In this document: in pieces, positions 1 to 5,551 of the stretch
Numbering within the stretch: position 1 is the first letter of the stretch
Layout of the letters: each line of letters begins with the position of its first letter
Assembly: GCA_030526935.1 (NCBI GenBank)
Contig: JAUNBY010000037.1
Span: forward strand, 1 to 14,678
Length of the DNA stretch: 14,678 nt
From: Clostridia bacterium
GTDB lineage: Bacteria > Bacillota > Clostridia > Christensenellales > Aristaeellaceae
Direction of reading: 5' to 3'
Position numbers and translations under genes: made by a program
Notes under the pieces: generated by a model
Database searches by the model: none
What the model saw: the letters and a program-made list of their open reading frames with translations, nothing else
What the model was told of the DNA's origin: nothing

Positions 1-54
1 CTTGTCGGTGAATTAACATTCTCGACCTTGACATGGGGCACTACATAACAGTAA

Positions 55-79
55 CGTGGCGAAATGTGGCGAATGTGGC
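55..79. repeat. Three close GTGGC(GAA) direct repeats
   Basis: GTGGC occurs three times at 56-60, 66-70 and 75-79, the first two followed by GAA and spaced 9-10 bases apart. The spacing is near one helical turn, as in a short iteron or a tandem operator, but no gene next to it explains it. It may instead be the edge of a feature that lies outside the window. Seen directly; function unknown. Confidence 0.35.
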
Positions 80-213
80 ATACCGCCTTTAAATTAAAAG
101 CTTCTCCTGGCCAGCTTGCCTAAAGCCGCGCGAAGCGCCCTTGGGAGGTGTCACGGAGCTTCGCGCGGTCTGAGGCTATCCGGGGGAGCCTCTCCGACAG
201 GGCAAAGCCTTCC

Positions 214-276
214 CCTCTGGAGGCTGCAAGCCGAGCGAAGCGCCAGGTGGCATCGCGTAGCGATGACGGATGAGGT
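214..276. repeat. Hairpin repeat, copy A
   Basis: Copy A is 63 bases long and matches copy B at 338-400 without gaps at 53 of 63 positions. It holds a GGCT-GCA-AGCC hairpin at 222-232, the mini-hairpin heptamer GCGAAGC at 235-241, and a CATCGC-GTA-GCGATG hairpin at 251-265. Counts were made by eye on the sequence. Confidence 0.75.
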
Positions 277-284
277 ACCCTGCC

Positions 285-305
285 ACCTCTCCTTACAGGA
301 GAGGT
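285..305. repeat. 9-bp perfect hairpin between the repeat copies
   Basis: ACCTCTCCT at 285-293 pairs perfectly with AGGAGAGGT at 297-305 across a three-base loop. A second hairpin follows directly (CCCGC at 307-311, GCGGG at 316-320). There is no T-run after either, so they do not look like intrinsic terminators. Confidence 0.65.
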
Positions 306-337
306 ACCCGCCGCAGCGGGCGGAGAGATTGCCCTCT

Positions 338-400
338 CCTCTGGAGGCCGTAGGCCGCGCGAAGCGCCTGGTGGCAGGGCGTAGCCCTGACGGGTGAGGT
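338..400. repeat. Hairpin repeat, copy B
   Basis: Copy B keeps all the hairpins of copy A in the same places: GGCC-GTA-GGCC at 346-356, GCGAAGC at 359-365 and CAGGGC-GTA-GCCCTG at 375-389. Six of the ten differences from copy A fall in three stem pairs that changed on both sides, and one falls in a loop. A 14-base piece of this copy (355-368) also occurs at 126-139, so that is a third, partial unit. Confidence 0.75.
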
Positions 401-413
401 CTCCCCCGTGAGC

Positions 414-438
414 GCCCGGGCAAGGGGACGCGTCCCCT
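414..438. repeat. Two adjacent perfect palindromes
   Basis: GCCCGGGC at 414-421 and AGGGGACGCGTCCCCT at 423-438 are both perfect palindromes, separated by one base. A weaker 5-bp stem follows at 450-466 (AAGGG / CCCTT). The cluster sits about 90-110 bases past the stop of the last minus-strand gene. With no T-run it is not a classic terminator; it could be a protein-binding dyad or part of the neighbouring repeat element. Confidence 0.55.
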
Positions 439-524
439 AGTGTAGTTTCAAGGGATAAAGCCCCTTAGCGTGTGTATTTGAGTTACGACTCTTGGGTTGA
501 TGACATTGCACTTTAAGGAGCCTT

Positions 525-3272
525 TTAAGGAATCTTTCTCAACAGTCTGACGCCTCTCATCTCACCTTCAGCAGATTCGATTTGAATATTCTCATAAAGC
601 GCGTAATTATGCTTAACCCCGTCGTTTACGTCGAGTGGAGGCATCGCGGACGCTTTACACAGTGCCCTGTGCCAGTCTCCTCCGCTCATTCCCATAGCCT
701 CGATCGTCTCTTTCATCATCTCAAATGTCGATGAACCAAGTCCGTGCATATACGTCAAAAAGCATATATCTCCCGCATCGAAAAGCCAGTATATAGGGCG
801 ATTGTGGTACATTTTCAAATGATCCGCGTAGAAATCCTTTAAGAAATACTTGTATATCGCCTCTATGGAGCCGCTTTTACCGTTTGACAGCGCCAGCGCG
901 ATAAACCTCATATTTTCCTCGAGCGTATCGCCCGAATAGTTCTCAACAAGAAAATCCCTGAGAACGGAAACCGCGTCGCCACAAACGGGGGAATTTGCCA
1001 CGGGTATCGCCCGGGAGGGATCGCCGCCATCGCCGAAACGCGCGAAGGCACAGCCTACGGCGTAGCTTATGAGGCTCGCTATAGCCTCGCGCCTGGTGAC
1101 GACAAAGCGGTTTTTGCGCGCGTCGGACTTGTCCATTATGCGCCTTACGCACACCTCCGGAGGGGGCGGAAGCGTCTGGCCGTCGAGCGAGTAAACGCTC
1201 ATAAACAGGCGGTCGATCTCGCTTTCTAATCGTTCCAGTTCGTCGTAAAGGCTTTTAGCGGCGAGCTTCCACATGTTATAGGAAGTCTCGACATAGACCT
1301 CGCCGTCCAGAGCCCCGCCCGTTATCCGGTACGCGAGCATCGGGTGGCGCGTAAAATTCCACGATGCCTCAAAGCTGTCCCAATCGAGCTTTGAAATTTC
1401 GACGCAGCGCCTCGCCAGATTCGCTATATCTCCCTTTCTGCCGTCCATTATGACGGGTATGGAGGCCACCTGCCCCACTTCGTAGTTCATCGTCGGGGAT
1501 ATGGCTCTCATGATTTCGGAGGTGACGCAGCTGTTGCATAGCGCCAACAGGTAGTAAAGCGTATCCTCATCGGCAAACATGCTCGTTCCGGACACGTCGA
1601 ATATGAAACCCGGAGGCTTATATCGAAACGCCAGGCCCGTTTGGGAGACCTTTGACCAGGTGACGCTTGGTTTAAAGAAGTAATTGAGATTTTGCGGACG
1701 GGATTTCTGCCTTCCGTTCGCGTATTGATTTATTATGTCGTAACCGTCCTGAGACCAGTCAAGCACGTATTCGTCGTTGCCGTACCATTTTCTGTACTTA
1801 CCGCCCTTGTTGAAGGGGAACCAGCGCTTGCCGCTTTTCAGGGCGTCGTCGCGGCTTTTCGCGTCGAAGCAGATTTTATCCTTCCCCACCTCGTGCCAAA
1901 GCCTGACGAATCTGTCGTTATCACCCGTCGCGAGTCCCTGTTTAGGCGCGGCGAAACTGTCGAGGCGGGAGTTTTCAAACGCCTTGATTATCTCGGGACT
2001 TAAATTATACGCCATGACCGAGCCGGGAAGAGAACTGAAAAGGGCGCTATCCACCTCGTAGCGGTTATTTCCCGACAGGAAGGCCAGTCTTTTCGCCTCG
2101 GAATCCGCCTCGTCCACGAGCCTTATATATACGGCGCGCTTTCCCTTGCCGGGAGCTTTTTTCGCGACGAAAGCCGCCGTTTGAACGACGTCTCCGCCTA
2201 TCTGCTCGAAAGCGCGGGAGCCTAAATGCGCCAGGTTGACGATTTCATCCGCCAGCATGGTCTTTCGAAGCTCTTCATAGCTCTTGAGAAACATCCATGA
2301 ATGCTGCGTGATCATCGCGGTATATCCGCCCTCGCGGGTCAATTCGCGGCACCTGATTATAAACGCCGCGAAAAGGTCGCTCTTTCCGTCGCGGTATAAT
2401 CGTTCGAGGTACTCTGCCAAATCCATCGGCATATTCGCGCGTCCCATATATGGGGGATTGGCGATCACCACGTCGTATTGAGTGGGATTTACAATCCATT
2501 GTACAATCCATTTTTCCAACGAACCGAATTGTCCCTGCAAATGCCTGAGATTATTTTTTATCCCTCCGGCAATCGAGCGGTCGTACCGCGCCGCGTTCAT
2601 CCGAATCGCGAATTCGGCGATGGCGCAGACGTTTTCATCGATGTCGAAGCCATAGAGGTTTTTCTCTATTATGAGCCTTGCCGCCGAAGGAGCGTCGTAG
2701 CCCAATATGGCGTATACGTCCATCAGCGCGTCGAACGCCGGTATCAGTATATGCCCCGCGCCCATGCACGGATCAAGAACGCGCATGTCCTCGATAGTCG
2801 CGTCCTTCTTTTCGGGCATCTCAACAGAAATATCCTCGACGTAATAAGTCCATTTTTTCTTGAGAGAGGCGTATTGCTCCGCCGTCACTATCCCCATATC
2901 GCGAACAGCGCGGCCAATGCTGTTCTGCGCCATATAGCGGGCTATCCATTCGGGCGTAAAAAGCTGCGTCGCCGCCGGTATTCGCTCATGCGTCAGTTTT
3001 TCACCGCGCGCGAGGAGGCTGAAAGCCTCATCCTTTTCGGGCGACATGTACAATTGATAAAGCCTGCCTATGACGCCGGCGTCACCGAGAAACTCCGCGT
3101 CGGGTATTGAGTCGAGGGCTTCAGACAGGTTCGCGTCAGGCGTACAAACCGCGTCAAAGCCGTTCACTTCCAGATATTTGTCGCATACGAGCTTTATAAA
3201 CCGCGCCGTATCAGGCTCTCCGGCCTGATACAGCGCCTCTCTCAGCGACAATATGTCCGTCTTTATACTCAT
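525..3272 (-). CDS. PglX-type (BREX-like) adenine-specific DNA methyltransferase, solitary
   Basis: Predicted to methylate adenine N6 in DNA using S-adenosylmethionine. The 915-residue protein shows the LFTPEWI motif (104-110) that precedes the catalytic domain in PglX proteins, SAM-binding motif I DPCMGAGH (167-174) and catalytic motif IV NPPY (272-275). It also has the PglX-like blocks TAMITQHSWMFL (318-329), KQGLAT (444-449), GKRWFPFNKGG (481-491), SPTMNYEVG (592-600) and RPIYWLFD (825-832). BREX PglX proteins are usually about 1,100-1,250 residues. This one is compact mainly because little precedes LFTPEWI, yet its C-terminal blocks are present, so it does not look like a decayed gene. 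The ATG at 3272 was chosen because it overlaps the stop of the upstream gene as ATGA; the frame is open further upstream, but that part is just the antisense-like shadow of the transpeptidase gene. No brxA, brxB, brxC, pglZ or brxL is seen in the window. An Eco57I-like type II enzyme is the main alternative. Confidence 0.9.
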   Translation of the reverse strand: MSIKTDILSLREALYQAGEPDTARFIKLVCDKYLEVNGFDAVCTPDANLSEALDSIPDAEFLGDAGVIGRLYQLYMSPEKDEAFSLLARGEKLTHERIPAATQLFTPEWIARYMAQNSIGRAVRDMGIVTAEQYASLKKKWTYYVEDISVEMPEKKDATIEDMRVLDPCMGAGHILIPAFDALMDVYAILGYDAPSAARLIIEKNLYGFDIDENVCAIAEFAIRMNAARYDRSIAGGIKNNLRHLQGQFGSLEKWIVQWIVNPTQYDVVIANPPYMGRANMPMDLAEYLERLYRDGKSDLFAAFIIRCRELTREGGYTAMITQHSWMFLKSYEELRKTMLADEIVNLAHLGSRAFEQIGGDVVQTAAFVAKKAPGKGKRAVYIRLVDEADSEAKRLAFLSGNNRYEVDSALFSSLPGSVMAYNLSPEIIKAFENSRLDSFAAPKQGLATGDNDRFVRLWHEVGKDKICFDAKSRDDALKSGKRWFPFNKGGKYRKWYGNDEYVLDWSQDGYDIINQYANGRQKSRPQNLNYFFKPSVTWSKVSQTGLAFRYKPPGFIFDVSGTSMFADEDTLYYLLALCNSCVTSEIMRAISPTMNYEVGQVASIPVIMDGRKGDIANLARRCVEISKLDWDSFEASWNFTRHPMLAYRITGGALDGEVYVETSYNMWKLAAKSLYDELERLESEIDRLFMSVYSLDGQTLPPPPEVCVRRIMDKSDARKNRFVVTRREAIASLISYAVGCAFARFGDGGDPSRAIPVANSPVCGDAVSVLRDFLVENYSGDTLEENMRFIALALSNGKSGSIEAIYKYFLKDFYADHLKMYHNRPIYWLFDAGDICFLTYMHGLGSSTFEMMKETIEAMGMSGGDWHRALCKASAMPPLDVNDGVKHNYALYENIQIESAEGEMRGVRLLRKIP

Positions 3273-4768
3273 GCCGCAAAAAGGCTCTCGAGAACCTGCG
3301 TGTTCGCCACGCCCGTCTGATTGAGACCCGCCTGCGCCTGATACAGCTTCATCGCCTGATATGTAGCTTTGTCGTAGAGGGTATCGGGGCTGCCCGCAAA
3401 GTGACCCAGAAGCGCGAGCTTCTGTTCCACGGCCGTAACGACTATCCCCTTTGAACCTATGCTCAGTGTTCTCGCGGTTCCTACGTATTCGGTTGACGAA
3501 AGTATCAGAGTGTTGCACTCGTCGTTGACCATTCCCGTTTGCGACAGTCCCGCGGCTTTCTGAAAGGCTATGACGGCCGACTGCGTGGCCATATTGAATT
3601 TGCCATTTATGCTTCCCGCGTAGAAGCCGAGTGTATACAGGCGGTTTTGAAGCTTTTTGACGGCGCTTCCGGAATCTCCAATTTTAAGCCCCGGATCGGG
3701 AGTGGGCGTAGGCACGATTACAGTCCCGTCGAAAAATGCCTTTTGCTGGCTCGCCAACAGGTTTCCGTTCGCGGGGGTTATGCCCATCGCCTTCTGGTAT
3801 TTCTTGACAGCCTTGACCGTCTGCGCGTCGTAGCCCTTATTGGGCGTTCCGGTGAAGTAGCCGAGTTGAGCGAGCCTCTGTTCGACATGCTTGACTATCA
3901 CGCCCGTAAAGCCGCTTTTCAAATCGCAATTGTAAGCTATGGTCGTCTCGTCGTTGGCCAGATGAACCTGCTCCTCCGTCGTGGCGACGGAATCCGCGTC
4001 CCAGCCCTGGCTCAATTGATACTCGTTCCAGGCGTCTATGGTCGCCTGATTGAATTTGCCATTTCGCGCCCCGGCATAGAAGCCGCGCTGACGTAGCTTA
4101 TTCTGAAGGGCGGTTATGAGCTTTGTCTGCGTCGAATTGGCGTCGAGATCCGGCGGGAGCGGGGACGGCGTGGGATCGAGAGTTGGCTGAACCGCCGTGA
4201 TGCCGTTTTTATTGAGATACGACTTTATCTCGCTGTGCTTCGCGGCGAGGCCCAGACCGCTATCATCGTTCGAGACAATGCGAACGCGCGTACCCTTTTT
4301 GCAGTTATAGGCTATCCACTGCGCGTCGAGCGGCGTAAGTCTTACGCAGCCATGGGAGGCGCGGGAACCCAGCTTTCTCCAGGCTTCCGCGTTGACCGAA
4401 TTCTTGGAATTGTAAGTGATGGAGTGAAAATAATATGAACCCTTTATGCGAGTCGGATAGCGCACGTAGACGCTTCCCCACTTAGCCCACGGCTGTATGA
4501 CGGTTCCGGGGGTAGTCACGTTCAACCTGGGAGTGGGATTCATCAATCCGCTCGAACATATCATATACCGCACCGGTTCGCCCGTCGCGGCGTCGTAGGC
4601 TACGACCATCTGACGCGACAGGTACACCGTCAGCGTATATGGCATATCGTATCCTTTCGGCACCGGGGGTTCAAAGCTGTATGGGTCTACAATCGCGGCG
4701 TTTGACGCCGCGCAGAACAGCGCCGCGGTCAATACCAAAGCCGCGATTAAAATCCTTGCAACTCTCAT
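3269..4768 (-). CDS. Secreted L,D-transpeptidase (YkuD) with four peptidoglycan-binding repeats
   Basis: Predicted to cross-link or modify peptidoglycan outside the membrane through a catalytic cysteine. The 499-residue protein starts with a signal peptide (about 1-24, cut near SNA-A). A YkuD domain (about 45-165) follows, with the conserved His in YFHSI (H115) and the SHGCVRL motif (S138, H139, C141, R143). After a Pro/Thr-rich linker (197-207) come four PG_binding_1 repeats at about 213-255, 286-330, 364-410 and 437-482, with a second PTPTPDP linker before the third. Repeats 1 and 3 resemble each other (LQN.L...GFYAG..NGKFN.AT), as do 2 and 4 (VEQ.LA.LG.F.G.P...YD..T). The start at 4768 is preceded by AAAGGAG with a 5-base spacer. 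The ATG at 4783 contains part of that ribosome site and is less likely. The stop overlaps the start of the methyltransferase gene. Other YkuD proteins differ mainly in where the binding repeats lie. Confidence 0.93.
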   Translation of the reverse strand: MRVARILIAALVLTAALFCAASNAAIVDPYSFEPPVPKGYDMPYTLTVYLSRQMVVAYDAATGEPVRYMICSSGLMNPTPRLNVTTPGTVIQPWAKWGSVYVRYPTRIKGSYYFHSITYNSKNSVNAEAWRKLGSRASHGCVRLTPLDAQWIAYNCKKGTRVRIVSNDDSGLGLAAKHSEIKSYLNKNGITAVQPTLDPTPSPLPPDLDANSTQTKLITALQNKLRQRGFYAGARNGKFNQATIDAWNEYQLSQGWDADSVATTEEQVHLANDETTIAYNCDLKSGFTGVIVKHVEQRLAQLGYFTGTPNKGYDAQTVKAVKKYQKAMGITPANGNLLASQQKAFFDGTVIVPTPTPDPGLKIGDSGSAVKKLQNRLYTLGFYAGSINGKFNMATQSAVIAFQKAAGLSQTGMVNDECNTLILSSTEYVGTARTLSIGSKGIVVTAVEQKLALLGHFAGSPDTLYDKATYQAMKLYQAQAGLNQTGVANTQVLESLFAA

Positions 4769-4773
4769 AATCG

Positions 4774-4780
4774 CTCCTTT
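4774..4780 (-). promoter_or_regulatory. Ribosome binding site deciding the L,D-transpeptidase start
   Basis: AAAGGAG lies 5 bases before the ATG at 4768. Because it overlaps the alternative ATG at 4783, it supports the downstream start. Confidence 0.75.
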
Positions 4781-4790
4781 CATCGATGGT

Positions 4791-5510
4791 TCACATTACG
4801 AATACGTCCCTGAGGCTCTTGACTACGCCGGGCTTTCCTGGCATAGGCATTTCACGCACCTTGATGACGTTTTCGAGGCGATCCACGTCCTTGGCGGGTA
4901 TGGCCTTGGGATTGCCGAGAAGCTGCGCGACTATTATCGACTTGGCGGCGGCTTCCATCATCTCGAGGAATTCGAGCGCGCGCATGACGCCCTCGGGGCT
5001 TACCATGACCGCTCCGTGATTCTCCATCAGGAAGCCGTTCGACTTATCGATGACCGCGTCGAAATTGCGGGCAAGCTCGTCGCTCAGCGGCTCGGCGTAG
5101 GGCACCATTATCATGGGGCCTACCTCTATGGCCGGCTCGGGCAGGAAGGGACGCTGAAGCCAGTCGCCTCCGGCTATGGCGAAGCCCGTGAGTATAGGCG
5201 GATGAGCGTGAACGATTCCCTTTACATCAGGGCGGCTGTTCATGATTCCTACGTGGAAGGGCCATTCGCCCGTGGGCTTGCGGCCGGGCTTCGCGTAGAG
5301 AACCTTTCCCGCCATATCGACGGCGCAAATGTCCTCAAAGGTAACTTCGAGCTTCGCGACCTTTGTGGGCGTTATCAGTACCGTGTTCTCGTCGGCTCTG
5401 AGCGACAGGTTTCCGCCCTGGCTCGTGACGAAGCCTATCTGAGCGAGCTTGTTCGCGGCCTTTGCCAGTTCCGCTATCTGAGATTCGTATTTCTTTTGAA
5501 ATTCATTCAT
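4791..5510 (-). CDS. Class II aldolase/adducin family protein
   Basis: A member of the family that includes L-fuculose-1-phosphate aldolase and L-ribulose-5-phosphate 4-epimerase, cytoplasmic zinc enzymes acting on sugar phosphates. The 239-residue protein has the phosphate-loop segment GGNLS (32-36) and the acidic residue of the GEWPFH segment (E82). Zinc-ligand histidines are in HAHPP (H101, H103), with a third in ENHGA (H165). Family length is usually 210-260. The ATG at 5510 was chosen: GAGGAAGGA lies about 10 bases upstream, whereas the frame extends back to a start inside the preceding gene. Which sugar it acts on cannot be read from the sequence. Its neighbours, a Gfo/Idh dehydrogenase and a heparinase-like protein, fit breakdown of an acidic or deoxy sugar. 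The gap to the upstream gene is 41 bases and to the next gene 22, so co-transcription is likely. Confidence 0.9.
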   Translation of the reverse strand: MNEFQKKYESQIAELAKAANKLAQIGFVTSQGGNLSLRADENTVLITPTKVAKLEVTFEDICAVDMAGKVLYAKPGRKPTGEWPFHVGIMNSRPDVKGIVHAHPPILTGFAIAGGDWLQRPFLPEPAIEVGPMIMVPYAEPLSDELARNFDAVIDKSNGFLMENHGAVMVSPEGVMRALEFLEMMEAAAKSIIVAQLLGNPKAIPAKDVDRLENVIKVREMPMPGKPGVVKSLRDVFVM

Positions 5511-5551
5511 AAGTATAACATCCTTCCTCAATTTGTTGTATCGCCGCCGGA

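Larger units (their letters stand above)
126..408. repeat. Composite intergenic repeat made of small hairpins
   Basis: This stretch is built from short palindromes. An 11-bp inverted pair lies at 126-136 and 158-168 (CCGCGCGAAGC / GCTTCGCGCGG). An 8-bp outer pair (CGGGGGAG / CTCCCCCG) at 181-188 and 401-408 encloses two direct copies at 214-276 and 338-400, with a 9-bp hairpin between them at 285-305. The core 'ggtggcatcg...gatgacgga' resembles a dispersed intergenic repeat I recall from gut Clostridia; that resemblance is from memory and untested. A reading frame can be drawn through it, but it follows the palindromes and has no gene-like features. Likely a REP- or MITE-like non-autonomous element, or a structured RNA region, lying after the 3' end of the minus-strand operon. 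Confidence 0.7.

Noticed and set aside
28..57. TTGACA at 28-33 as a plus-strand promoter
   Set aside because: No acceptable -10 lies at 16-18 bases; the best candidate matches only 3 of 6 bases, and no gene follows.
116..397. A 93-codon frame on the plus strand, and a similar one on the minus strand, through the repeat region
   Set aside because: Both follow the palindromic repeats, have odd Arg/Ser-rich composition, and match no domain; they are by-products of the GC-rich hairpins.
214..400. CRISPR array
   Set aside because: Only two diverged copies with internal palindromes, a spacing of 124 bases and no cas gene.
511..527. Terminator at the end of the methyltransferase gene
   Set aside because: Only 4-bp arms with a 2-base loop, too tight to fold, and no T-run in the direction of transcription.
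2478..3110. Long plus-strand frame opposite the methyltransferase gene
   Set aside because: Antisense shadow of a confidently assigned gene; no ribosome site or domain seen.
3273..3518. N-terminal extension of the methyltransferase by 82 residues
   Set aside because: The extension lies wholly within the transpeptidase gene in another frame, has low-complexity character, and the ATGA start fits better.
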